A DNA stretch of 35,986 nt, from the NCBI GenBank assembly GCA_026393905.1, contig JAPKZH010000401.1:1-35986 (forward strand), written 5' to 3'. How positions within the stretch are numbered: position 1 is the first letter of the stretch; each line of letters opens with the position of its first letter. Below are positions 27,271-35,986 of this stretch, piece after piece. Below the pieces are notes generated by a model. The model made no database searches, was not told the origin of the DNA, and saw only the letters and a list, made by a program, of their open reading frames with translations. The DNA comes from Candidatus Aminicenantota bacterium (GTDB lineage: Bacteria > Acidobacteriota > Aminicenantia > Aminicenantales > UBA4085). Made by a program: the position numbers and the translations under genes.

Positions 27271-28542
27271 ATGGCCGTCGAAGAACACAAGCCCGCCAAA
27301 AAAAGGTGGAGCCTGCTCAAAGTCATCGAAATTTCTCTCAGCGTCACGCTGATCATCCTGCTGGCCATGTATCTTTTCCAATTCCGTCGCCGAGGCGATC
27401 CCGAGCTGGAAGTCTCCGTCCGGGATATCACCGTTTCCGATGTCAAGCTGGCCCCCTTTCACGAATACCTGCCTGTCGAAGGCACGGTCCAGCCCATGAC
27501 CACGGTGTACCTGGATGCCGTTGAAGGCGGGCGGGTGGAGAAGATCTTCGTCGAGGTCGGCTCGGTCATCAAAGAAGGAGACCCCATCCTCGAGCTCGCC
27601 AACACCAACCTTTTGATGGACATCATGTGGCGCGAGGCCGAGCTCTTTCAGCAAAGCAACAACCTCCGCAACACCCGCCTGGCCATGGAGCAGTTCAAGC
27701 TTCAACTGGACCAGCAGCTGTCCGAGCTCGAAAACCAGATCCAGCAGCAGAAGAGGCTCTATGAACGCTATAAAGAGCTCGACAAGGACAGCCTGATTCC
27801 CAAGCACGATTTTGAGACGGCTAAAGACCAGTATGAGTATCTGCTCAAGCGCAAAGAATTGATGACGCAGAGTCAAAAGACCGAGCTCGCCTTTCGCCGG
27901 GGCCAGGTCGATGCCCTGGAACAATCGCTCCAACGGATGCAGGCCAACCTGGATGTGGTCAAGCAACGGCAGGAAAACCTGACGGTCAAAGCCCCGATCA
28001 CCGGGCAGATCACATCGCTCAATGCCGAAATCGGCCAGTCCAAGTCCCCGGGCCAGCGGCTCGGCCAGATCGACGTCCTCAGCGGTTTCAAGGCCACGGC
28101 CTTCATTAATGAGGAACATCTCGGCCGCGTCGAAGTCAACAATGCCGGCGAGTTCGACTTTGTCGGTCAAACCTTCAACTTGATCATCAAAAAGATCTAC
28201 CCCGAGGTCAAAGATGGGAAATTCGAAGTGGAGATCGAATTCCGCGGCGAACGGCCCAAGGGGATCAAACGCGGACAGACGCTTCACGTCCGTCTGGAGC
28301 TGGGCCAGATTTCCAAGGCCGTCGTCCTGGCCAAGGGAGATTTCCTGAAAGCGACGGCCGGCGAATGGGTTTATAAAATCGACATGGAAAATAACCTGGC
28401 CATAAAAACGCGGGTCAAGCTCGGCCGCCAGGATTCTCAGGCCATCGAGGTCCTCAAAGGACTCAAGCCCGGCGACCGGGTCATCACCTCCTCTTATGAC
28501 GGCTTCGCCAACAAAGAAAAGCTTCTCCTCAAAGAAAAATAA
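27271..28542 (+). CDS. HlyD/MacA-type periplasmic adaptor subunit
   Basis: N-terminal TM; VEGTVQPMTTVYLDAVEGGRVEKIFVEVGSVIKEGDPILEL; coiled coil; VKAPITGQITSLNAEIGQSKSPGQRLGQI; GLKPGDRVITSSYDGF. Confidence 0.9.
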   Translation: MAVEEHKPAKKRWSLLKVIEISLSVTLIILLAMYLFQFRRRGDPELEVSVRDITVSDVKLAPFHEYLPVEGTVQPMTTVYLDAVEGGRVEKIFVEVGSVIKEGDPILELANTNLLMDIMWREAELFQQSNNLRNTRLAMEQFKLQLDQQLSELENQIQQQKRLYERYKELDKDSLIPKHDFETAKDQYEYLLKRKELMTQSQKTELAFRRGQVDALEQSLQRMQANLDVVKQRQENLTVKAPITGQITSLNAEIGQSKSPGQRLGQIDVLSGFKATAFINEEHLGRVEVNNAGEFDFVGQTFNLIIKKIYPEVKDGKFEVEIEFRGERPKGIKRGQTLHVRLELGQISKAVVLAKGDFLKATAGEWVYKIDMENNLAIKTRVKLGRQDSQAIEVLKGLKPGDRVITSSYDGFANKEKLLLKEK

Positions 28543-28558
28543 GGAAGGGAGAATCCCC

Positions 28559-30130
28559 ATGAAAAAAACATCCGCCGCTCTTATTCTGCTTATCTCGATC
28601 TTGAGCGCCGGCCTGCCGATTCGAGGGCAGGACGCGACCATGTCCCTCGAATCCTGTATTCTGACCGCCCTGAAGAACAACCTTGGCGTGGCGATCGAGA
28701 TCATCAACCCGGAGCTGGCGGAGCTCTCGCTTTCCTTCACCAAGGAGAAGTACATTCCCAGCCTGGCCTTCGGCTTCAGCTCCCAGAACACAAGCTCGGC
28801 CTCATTCTCCTGGATCGAGGCCGCCCAGAAGATTTCGTCCGAGGACAAAAGCTATTACGGCCAGGTCTACCAATTCATTCCCACGGGCGGCAGGTTCTAT
28901 GCCACCTTGTCCTCTTACAAAAGCGAGAGCAACCGCAGCTTCCAGACGATCAATCCCCGCTTCGGCAGCACCTTGACCTTCAGCTTTAGCCAGCCGCTGC
29001 TCAGGAATTTCGGGCTGGAGCTCAACCGCCGCGACATCGTCATCTCCCGCAATAACAGGGATATCTCCGAGGTTCAATTCCGTTCCGTCCTCCAGGACAC
29101 CATTTATAAAGTCGAACAGGCCTACTGGAACCTTGTCTACAGCATTGAAGACCTCCGGGTGCGACGGCAGTCGCTGGAACTGGCCAAGGACTTGCTCACC
29201 AAGAATCGTCGGGAGGCCGAAGTCGGGACGATCGCTCCGATCGAGATCCTCAATGCGGAAGCCGAGGTGGCTACACGGGACGCGGACATTCTGGCGGCCG
29301 AAGCCCAGGTGGCATCCAGCCAGGATCTTCTCTTGAACATTCTCAATGCTCCGGGCCCGGAGGGAAAGCCAAGGATCACGGGAATCATCCCTTCGGACCG
29401 GCCGGCCTACGAAAAAAGGGCGTTGAGCTTGGACGAATGCCTGGGCGTGGCCATGGAAAACAGGCCGGATCTGCAGATTTCCAAGATCGACCTCAAAAAT
29501 AAGGAAGTCTATTACGATTATGCCAGAAACCAGCTGCTTCCGGACCTCAGCCTGTCGGCATCATACTGGAGCCCGGGGATCTCGGGAACGCAGATTCTTT
29601 ATCAGGATAACAATCCGCTCACGGGCGTGATCGTCGGGACGGTTCCCGGCGGGTCCTCGGATTCTCTGCGAGACGCCCTTCGGCTCCAATACAAGAACTG
29701 GTCGGTGGGGCTCACCCTGAGCATTCCGGTCAACAATTTCCTCACCCGGGCCCACTTCGCCCAGATCAGGCTGAACCTGGACCAAGCCCTCCTCCGGATC
29801 AAGAATCAGGAACAGCAGGTGTTCCTGGAGATCAAGAATGCCGTCCGGGCCGTGGAGACGGACTACAAGAGGGTCCAAGCCTACAAAGTGGCCCGCGAGC
29901 TCGCCGAGAGAAAGCTCCAAGCCGAAGAGAAGAAACTCAAGGTCGGCTTGACGACAAACTACATGGTCCTCTTCCAGCAACGCGACCTGGCCAATGCCCG
30001 GAGCGCCGAGCTCAAAGCGATCATTGATTACAACCTGTCGCTGGCCGGGCTGGAAAAGACCCTGGGGACGAGCCTGAAGAACAAGAATATCAAGGTCTAT
30101 GAAATCCTCCAAAGAAACGCCATGGAATAA
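28559..30130 (+). CDS. TolC family outer-membrane efflux protein
   Basis: Signal peptide; MSLESCILTALKNNLGVAIEIINPELAELSLSFTKEKYIPSL; repeated TolC helical domains. Confidence 0.88.
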   Translation: MKKTSAALILLISILSAGLPIRGQDATMSLESCILTALKNNLGVAIEIINPELAELSLSFTKEKYIPSLAFGFSSQNTSSASFSWIEAAQKISSEDKSYYGQVYQFIPTGGRFYATLSSYKSESNRSFQTINPRFGSTLTFSFSQPLLRNFGLELNRRDIVISRNNRDISEVQFRSVLQDTIYKVEQAYWNLVYSIEDLRVRRQSLELAKDLLTKNRREAEVGTIAPIEILNAEAEVATRDADILAAEAQVASSQDLLLNILNAPGPEGKPRITGIIPSDRPAYEKRALSLDECLGVAMENRPDLQISKIDLKNKEVYYDYARNQLLPDLSLSASYWSPGISGTQILYQDNNPLTGVIVGTVPGGSSDSLRDALRLQYKNWSVGLTLSIPVNNFLTRAHFAQIRLNLDQALLRIKNQEQQVFLEIKNAVRAVETDYKRVQAYKVARELAERKLQAEEKKLKVGLTTNYMVLFQQRDLANARSAELKAIIDYNLSLAGLEKTLGTSLKNKNIKVYEILQRNAME

Positions 30131-30193
30131 ACCGGAGTTCCTCCCTCAAGCTGAGAGGCGGCTAGATTTTAAATTCAATCGGAGAGGTCAAAC

Positions 30194-31600
30194 ATGAGAT
30201 TTCCAAAGACCTTTGTCGAGGATATTCCTCGGCGCAAGTTTCTCGAACTGGGTCTCAAGGGAGGCCTGGCCTTGACTGCGACTCCGCAGCTCCTCACTCA
30301 ACTTTTGGCGGGTCAGGGGACAAGCGCCTCGCCCGTCAAGGTCGGCGCTGATTCTTCCCTTCTCAACAGAACGATTAGCAAAGCTCTGGAGAAGGGAGGC
30401 GATTTCGCCGAAGTGTATATCGAAAAGAGGATTTCCCGGACGATCCTGATGGAGGAGTCCAAGTTCAAAAGCGCAGTGTTCGGCATCAGCCAGGGCGCCG
30501 GGGTTCGGGTGATTGCCGGAGAAAAAACGGGCTATGCCTATACGGACGAGATCGCGGACGACAAACTCCTCCGGGCAGCCGAAGTGGCCTCGACCATCGC
30601 CCGGGGCAGCCGGGCGTCAAAACCTGTCGATATTCGGCCGGCCCGGCGCAAATCATTTATCACGATCAAGCTGCCGCTGGGGGAGGTGGCGGAGGCCAAG
30701 CGGCTGGATATCATTAGGCGCGCCCACCAGGCTGCCTTGGATTACGATGCCCGGATCAAGATGGCCTCCATCAACTATTACGAAGAAGTCCGGGGCCGGA
30801 CGATCGCCAACAGCGAGGGCGTTCTCCTCAGCGATGAGCTGCCGTTGTTGTTTTTTGTTGTCCAGACATTGAGCGTCGGGAACAATACACAGCACCTGGG
30901 ACGCGAGCGGCTGAGCCGGCATTCGGGATTTGAGATGTTTGAGGAGGTCACGCCCGAGCAAGTGGCCAGGGCCTGCGCCAGAGAGTCGATCGCCATGCTC
31001 GAAGCCAAAGACGCGCCCGCCGGTAAATTGGATGTCGTCATGCAGAACGGCTGGGGCGGCGTTCTCGTCCATGAGGCCGTCGGCCATCCCCTGGAAGCCG
31101 ACAATATCGCCAAGAAGATCGGCGTATTCACGGGCAAGCTCGGCCAGAAAGTGGCCAACCCGGTCTTCACCATGGTCGACGACGGGGGGCATCCCCAATT
31201 GCCGGGAACCGAGAGCTTCCGCAATATTCCGATCCCGCGGATGACGAACACTTTTATTGACAACGGCAAGGAGAGGCCGGAGGACATCCTGGCTTCGACG
31301 AAAAGCGGGCTGTACGTCCAGAGCTTGAGTGGAGGCAGCGTCAACCCGATCACGGGCGTTTTCAACTTTACCTGCCGCGAAGCTTACCTGATCGAAAACG
31401 GCAAAAAAACCAGCCCGGTCAAGGGAGCCACTCTCATCGGCAACTGCCTGGACATCATCTCCAACATCGATGCCGTTGGCAATGACCTCGATTTCGGGCC
31501 CGGCATCTGCGGAAAAGGCCAGTCGGCGGAAGTGAGCGCCGGCCAGCCGACCGTTCGCATCCGCGGCATCAACGTCGGCGGGACAAGAGCGGCGCGGTAG
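30194..31600 (+). CDS. TldD-type metallopeptidase with Tat signal
   Basis: IPRRKFLELGLKGGLALTATP Tat-like signal; VLVHEAVGHPLEADNIAKK (HExxxH); GGSVNPITGVFNFTCREAYLIENGK. Confidence 0.9.
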   Translation: MRFPKTFVEDIPRRKFLELGLKGGLALTATPQLLTQLLAGQGTSASPVKVGADSSLLNRTISKALEKGGDFAEVYIEKRISRTILMEESKFKSAVFGISQGAGVRVIAGEKTGYAYTDEIADDKLLRAAEVASTIARGSRASKPVDIRPARRKSFITIKLPLGEVAEAKRLDIIRRAHQAALDYDARIKMASINYYEEVRGRTIANSEGVLLSDELPLLFFVVQTLSVGNNTQHLGRERLSRHSGFEMFEEVTPEQVARACARESIAMLEAKDAPAGKLDVVMQNGWGGVLVHEAVGHPLEADNIAKKIGVFTGKLGQKVANPVFTMVDDGGHPQLPGTESFRNIPIPRMTNTFIDNGKERPEDILASTKSGLYVQSLSGGSVNPITGVFNFTCREAYLIENGKKTSPVKGATLIGNCLDIISNIDAVGNDLDFGPGICGKGQSAEVSAGQPTVRIRGINVGGTRAAR

Positions 31601-31621
31601 GAAACGAGGAAGGAGACGACT

Positions 31622-32956
31622 ATGGATTACAAAGCGCTGTCCGAAGAGCTCGTAAAGAAATGCTTGAAAAAAGGGGCGGACGCGGCCGAAGTCTATCTGG
31701 AATCGGGCCGCAATCTCAGCCTCGAGATCCGCAACGGAGAAATCGAGACCGTCGAGGAAGCCGCGGCCCACGGCATCGGATTCCGAATTTTCGTCGAAGG
31801 CCGGATGGCCTTCGCCAGCTCGAACGACTTTGAGGCATCGGCCCTGGACAACACCATGTCCCGGGCGATCGAGTTCGCCCGGAGCACGACATCCGATGAA
31901 AACAACGTCCTTCCCGACGAAAAAACCATCCAGGATGTCCAGGGATTATTTGACCCGCAGACCGCCGCTTTCGCGCTCGAGACCAAAATCGAGATGGCCA
32001 AAAAAGCTGAGAGATTGGCCATGAAAGACCCCCGGATCACCAAGAGCGCCGGCGCCGCCTACAGAGAAGGGGAGGGCGAGGTGGTCATCGCGAATTCCCG
32101 TGGCATCCTGAAAAGTTATAAGGCATCGGTTTGTTCATTCGGGGTTTCTGTCGTCGCGGAAAAAGGCGAACAGAAATCGTCCGGGAGCGAATCCTGCGCG
32201 AGACGGTTCTTTGCCGACCTCAAATCCCCTGAAGAGGTGGCGGCCACGGCGGCCAAGAAAGCCTACGACATGCTTGACCCGCGGCCGGTGAAAACGCAAA
32301 AGGCCGCTGTCCTATTTGACCCGGACGTGGCTGGCGCCCTTCTCGGCGGCATCTTGGGCGCCATCAACGGCGAACGCGTCCTTCAAGGCGCGAGCTTCCT
32401 GGCCAAAAGGCTCAACCAGAAGATCGCCTCGGAGCTCATGACCATCGTCGATGACGGAACCCGTCCCAAGGGCCTGGCCAGCTCTCCGTTCGACGGAGAA
32501 GGCGTTTCCACGCAAAAGCGGCTGATCGTGGAAAAGGGAGTGTTGAAAGGCTTTCTCTACAATACGATTGTCGGAAAGAGAGCCGGTGTGGGGAGCACGG
32601 GGAATGCCGCGCGCGGCGGGTTCACCGGCCTTCCCGACATCGGACCCCACAATTTTTATCTGGCGGCCGGCACGACCTCTCCCGAAGAGATCATCCGGGC
32701 TACGAAAACCGGCCTTTTGCTCAAGGAGGTCACGGGGTACGGCATCAATCCCGTCAACGGCAACTTCAGCGGCGGCGCTGCGGGATTCTGGATTGAAAAT
32801 GGAAAAATCGCCTATCCCGTGAAGGGATTGACCGTGGCCGGCACCGCGGACGATATGTTCAACGGAATCGACATGGTCGGAAACGACCTCGACCTGAACA
32901 GGCCGAGGACGGCCCCCATGTTCCGGGTCAAATTGTTGCAGATCGGCGGGGAATGA
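31622..32956 (+). CDS. TldE/PmbA-type protein (partner subunit, no HExxxH)
   Basis: GADAAEVYLESGRNLSLEIRNGEIETVEEA; GIGFRIFVEGRMAFASSND; NPVNGNFSGGAAGFWIENGKIAYPVKGLTVAGTADDMFNGID. Confidence 0.9.
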   Translation: MDYKALSEELVKKCLKKGADAAEVYLESGRNLSLEIRNGEIETVEEAAAHGIGFRIFVEGRMAFASSNDFEASALDNTMSRAIEFARSTTSDENNVLPDEKTIQDVQGLFDPQTAAFALETKIEMAKKAERLAMKDPRITKSAGAAYREGEGEVVIANSRGILKSYKASVCSFGVSVVAEKGEQKSSGSESCARRFFADLKSPEEVAATAAKKAYDMLDPRPVKTQKAAVLFDPDVAGALLGGILGAINGERVLQGASFLAKRLNQKIASELMTIVDDGTRPKGLASSPFDGEGVSTQKRLIVEKGVLKGFLYNTIVGKRAGVGSTGNAARGGFTGLPDIGPHNFYLAAGTTSPEEIIRATKTGLLLKEVTGYGINPVNGNFSGGAAGFWIENGKIAYPVKGLTVAGTADDMFNGIDMVGNDLDLNRPRTAPMFRVKLLQIGGE

Positions 32957-32963
32957 ACCTTTT

Positions 32964-33103
32964 CGGCTCTCTTCCATTTTGTCTGGATGAATTAGGCAGT
33001 CCGTGACGGTCGCAGAGACCGCCGATGGCGTTAAAAACCTTCGCGGGAGCAAGAGTGTTACGGAGTCCGCTTTTTATAGCCTACATAAAATGGAAGAGAG
33101 CCG
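32964..33103. repeat. 17-bp perfect inverted repeat pair between convergent genes
   Basis: CGGCTCTCTTCCATTTT (32964-32980) / AAAATGGAAGAGAGCCG (33087-33103). Confidence 0.85.
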
Positions 33104-33104
33104 C

Positions 33105-35459
33105 CTATTTAAAAATTTCGATTTCGTGGATCGACCAGTAGTATGTCGGGTCTTGACCCGTGTCGGTGATGCGGATGAACCGGGCTTCTTTGGAGCCCAA
33201 GGCGATATCCAGCGACAGGTCTCGCGGGTTCAAGAAAGCTAAGATGGGCAGGATGGTCTTTTCCTGCCCGGCCACTTTCTCCCAGCGAACGCCGTCCGTC
33301 GAGATCTCCGCGACGTACCCTCGGGGATAATCCATGGAGCTTCGGCCGAGCTTGAGGGATATTCCCCGGACGGACTCCGGCTTTTTCAGGTCCAGGCTGA
33401 AATACAAGCCGTTTTTCTGAGGTCCGCTCTCCCAGCGCGTTTCCAGCGAGCCGTCGATGGCGTAGCCTGCCATTTTCTGATGGATGTTGGATTCGACGCT
33501 CCAGCCCGCCTTTGACAGAAGCTTGGCTCGATCCTTCCAGCCGAATTCGGCCGGAGCACTCATTCTCGGCGGCACGGCCAAGACGTAATCCGTCCCGAAG
33601 ATCGCCACGGTCTGGATATCGATCTTAAGATCTTCCAGCTCGGCCAGGACCTGCTTGATCTCTTTGGGGCTGAGGTCGGCGGTGTGGACGATGATGAGAT
33701 TGACTCCCAGCGTCTGAAGATCGGCAATATTCTGGGCGACCGGCAGCTCCTTCCAGCGCCGGCACAGCTCGTTGTAGATTTGAGGGAAATAGCCGCTGTA
33801 GCCGTTGACCATGTTTTTCCAGTGATATGCGGAATAATAGACCCTGAAGCACTCCGTGAGCCCGACGCCCTTTTCGGCATAGGGCAGAGGAAGCTCCACC
33901 ACGACCGCCTTCTCCTTTTTGGCGGCCAGCCATTGATAGACCTCCGGGATTTCCCTTTTGACGGGAACGGTCTTGAGAGGCAAAGGCATCGAGGCATATT
34001 CGATAAGAATCACAAGCACGACCAGGACTTTCATGATCGGTTTTCTCATCCCGGCGCCGGCAGGAAAGAGTCGCTTGATGCCGTAAGCGGCAAAGATCGA
34101 GAGCGAAAGCATGATAAAGATATGGAAACGGGAGGGCACCCTCAGGCCGTTGAAGCCGGGAACATATTTATAAAGAAGCATATAAGGGCCCCGGGATCCA
34201 AAGCTGAAGAGAAAGGCCAGCAGGAAAATGCCCGCATAAATCCATGGGACGCCTGGCTCGGCAAGGCCTATTTTTCGTCGTTGTCCTCCGAACGTTCTCT
34301 TCAAAAATAGGCGGATGACGATCAGCCCTGACAAGACGAGAATGGGATTTGTAAGGCTGTGCGCTTGAAATATCAGACCGTGGCCAAAAGAGACCTCCCA
34401 TCCGCCCGTGGCCGCAATGAGAACGCACAGGATTCCGAGCAGAACGATCAGAAAATGGATCAGCCTGAAAACGACCCGCAGGCTCGGCGGCACGGGCTTT
34501 TCTCTCTCTCGGGCTTCGGCCTGCGTCTTTTTCGCCCGCAGGATCGTGACCAAGCCGAAGATGGCCAGGGCCATGGCCGCCAAGCCGGGGAAAAGCTCCC
34601 CTTCAGGATTTAAAAAAGGCGCCGTGATCCTGCCGTAGAGGCGGTTGATGGACGCCGTCGCCAAGAAGCTTCCGAGCGAGGCGGAAAGCCCCGGTTCCCG
34701 GGCAAATCCCATTTCATTCCTGACCAGAAAATACTGATAGAGAAAGGGTCCGACGCAGACGAGAGCGATCATGAAAAAGAGGCCGAGGCTAAACCAAAAC
34801 CGTGCCTCTTTGTATTTTTTTTTCGAGATCGTCCAGATCAGGATGAGGAGGCCGGAAAAGAGGCTGAGATACATCCCATAATAGCCGTTGGCCAGGAACT
34901 GGACGACATAAAAAAAGGTGAAGAGAAGGATATCCCGCCGGCGGTTCGACTCAAAAAATTTGTGGAGGAAGAGCAGGGCCAGAGGAATCCCGCCGGCCGT
35001 GGCCACCTGAAGCTGGGAAAGATGGGCGAACATGAACGGCGAAAAAGCATAGATCATTCCGGCGACGACGGCGGCAAAGTCATTTTTGACCAGATAGCGG
35101 GCCAGGGCATACATGCCCAAGGCAGAGGTGAGGAAGGCCAGCAGGAAAACGAGATTATGAGCTAAGACAGGATTTTTCGAGATCACCCAGATTGGCAGAG
35201 CCGCCAGAGCCTGGGGGAAAAGATGCTCGGAATAGGCCAGCGTGCGCTTCTGGGGATAAAAAATATTGGCATCGAAATAGCGATGAAAATCAAGGTTGGT
35301 GATCTTATGGATGTGCCAGGAAAGAATCCAGGTGTTCAAGAGCGGATCGCCGGGGTCGCGCAGGCTCGTTCCCAGGTTCAAGGCCAGAGGATAGGTCAGG
35401 ACAAGGGTCAAGGCTGCGAAAAGGCTGAAAACCAAGAGGCGCCGTTTCCCGTTTGTCAT
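33105..35459 (-). CDS. Polytopic membrane protein (glycosyltransferase-like) with C-terminal discoidin-like domain
   Basis: Many TM segments; TYPLALNLGTSLRDPGDPLLNTWILSW; C-terminal F5/8-type segment (AIDGSLETRWESGPQKNGLYFSLDLKKPESVRGISL ... ARFIRITDTGQDPTYYWSIHEIEIFK). Confidence 0.7.
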   Translation of the reverse strand: MTNGKRRLLVFSLFAALTLVLTYPLALNLGTSLRDPGDPLLNTWILSWHIHKITNLDFHRYFDANIFYPQKRTLAYSEHLFPQALAALPIWVISKNPVLAHNLVFLLAFLTSALGMYALARYLVKNDFAAVVAGMIYAFSPFMFAHLSQLQVATAGGIPLALLFLHKFFESNRRRDILLFTFFYVVQFLANGYYGMYLSLFSGLLILIWTISKKKYKEARFWFSLGLFFMIALVCVGPFLYQYFLVRNEMGFAREPGLSASLGSFLATASINRLYGRITAPFLNPEGELFPGLAAMALAIFGLVTILRAKKTQAEAREREKPVPPSLRVVFRLIHFLIVLLGILCVLIAATGGWEVSFGHGLIFQAHSLTNPILVLSGLIVIRLFLKRTFGGQRRKIGLAEPGVPWIYAGIFLLAFLFSFGSRGPYMLLYKYVPGFNGLRVPSRFHIFIMLSLSIFAAYGIKRLFPAGAGMRKPIMKVLVVLVILIEYASMPLPLKTVPVKREIPEVYQWLAAKKEKAVVVELPLPYAEKGVGLTECFRVYYSAYHWKNMVNGYSGYFPQIYNELCRRWKELPVAQNIADLQTLGVNLIIVHTADLSPKEIKQVLAELEDLKIDIQTVAIFGTDYVLAVPPRMSAPAEFGWKDRAKLLSKAGWSVESNIHQKMAGYAIDGSLETRWESGPQKNGLYFSLDLKKPESVRGISLKLGRSSMDYPRGYVAEISTDGVRWEKVAGQEKTILPILAFLNPRDLSLDIALGSKEARFIRITDTGQDPTYYWSIHEIEIFK

Positions 35460-35486
35460 GTTTCCGTCGTTACTAATATCAACGTA

Positions 35487-35671
35487 ATAATTAAAATGAC
35501 ATCCCGGTTCGGACGGCGTCCCGGTTCGGACGGCGTTTAGGCCGCCCGCAGCCCCCGGGGAACCAGTCCCGTCGGTTCCCCCCGTCGGAAAAGCCGACGG
35601 GCCCCCCTTCCGCTACGGAGGCTTGAGGGCGGTCTAAGCGCCGCCCATACATTGTCACTTTATTAATTGCG
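35487..35671. repeat. Palindromic element, family copy 3 (shared core, different outer arms) with 17-bp tandem duplication
   Basis: Core GGGGAACCAGTCCCGTCGGTTCCCCCCGTCGGAAAAGCCGACGGG matches copy 1; arms GGCGTTTAGGCCGCCC / GGGCGGTCTAAGCGCC; tandem TCCCGGTTCGGACGGCG at 35502-35518 and 35519-35535. Confidence 0.8.
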
Positions 35672-35703
35672 TTTGTATTAGTATAGCGTCCTTCAAGCCT
35701 ATT

Positions 35704-35986
35704 TTAAAGGATGATCGAATGGATGAGATCCCCGGGAACGAGGGATGGAGGAATATTCGTAAACGGATGGTTGAAGGCGGCCCTTTTGTACTCGACCTTG
35801 GCCTGGCCGGGCCGGAGGGTGATTTTTGTATAGCCGGACGGGCCCCAGAATGTCGTCGAAGGAGACTCCGCCGCGGACTCCGTCCAGTAGCGTCCGTACG
35901 TTCCATAGTGATGATTCCACAACAGTCCCTTGTACCATTCCAGCTCGCCCTTGTGTTTCGGGGAACCGGAGCAAAGTCCGTGCATC
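35704..35986 (-). CDS. Hypothetical protein, C-terminal part (5' end outside window)
   Basis: Open frame to the right edge: ...HGLCSGSPKHKGELEWYKGLLWNHHYGTYGRYWTESAAESPSTTFWGPSGYTKITLRPGQAKVEYKRAAFNHPFTNIPPSLVPGDLIHSIIL*. Confidence 0.45.
   Translation of the reverse strand, partial: MHGLCSGSPKHKGELEWYKGLLWNHHYGTYGRYWTESAAESPSTTFWGPSGYTKITLRPGQAKVEYKRAAFNHPFTNIPPSLVPGDLIHSIIL

Noticed and set aside
27253-28848. 531-aa ORF on the minus strand
   Set aside because: Antisense shadow of HlyD/TolC genes, with no domain and a spurious acidic/hydrophobic pattern
1-35986. tRNA/rRNA genes
   Set aside because: No cloverleaf-like or rRNA-like segment recognised by eye in the intergenic regions; a tRNAscan/Infernal run would be decisive

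Overview
Gene-dense, GC-rich bacterial window with about 30 CDS and no rRNA, tRNA or CRISPR recognised by eye. The protein style (exported amidohydrolases, Tat-tagged hydrolases, GH57/GlgA/GlgC glycogen genes, TldD/TldE) suggests an uncultured Acidobacteriota/Aminicenantes-type genome; this is inference only. Main blocks: (i) outer-membrane beta-barrel C-terminus at the left edge; (ii) three tandem exported amidohydrolase paralogs, only the middle one keeping the metal-binding HxH, then a D-aminoacylase-family protein and a Tat-tagged glycosylasparaginase; (iii) RlpA, VanZ-like, LOG-family; (iv) split purine genes (PurO-like IMP cyclohydrolase plus stand-alone AICAR formyltransferase); (v) stand-alone LigD 3'-phosphoesterase; (vi) a glycogen operon (GH57, GH57 remnant, glgC, histidine kinase, CheY-like regulator, galT) coupled almost throughout by 4-bp overlaps, with glgA nearby; (vii) two tandem OMP paralogs; (viii) MutT, RlmI-like methyltransferase, MBL/RNA-specificity protein; (ix) HlyD adaptor + TolC + Tat-tagged TldD + TldE; (x) a large polytopic membrane protein. 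The most unusual content is between genes: a family of GC-rich long-palindrome elements (about 19574-19743, 26861-27198, 35487-35671; the first has 23-bp perfect terminal inverted repeats), an array of five back-to-back hairpins (8137-8298), and at least four truncated gene remnants (ubiE/menG-like, M28 peptidase, GH57, PD-(D/E)XK nuclease) that suggest repeated deletions, or assembly collapse.
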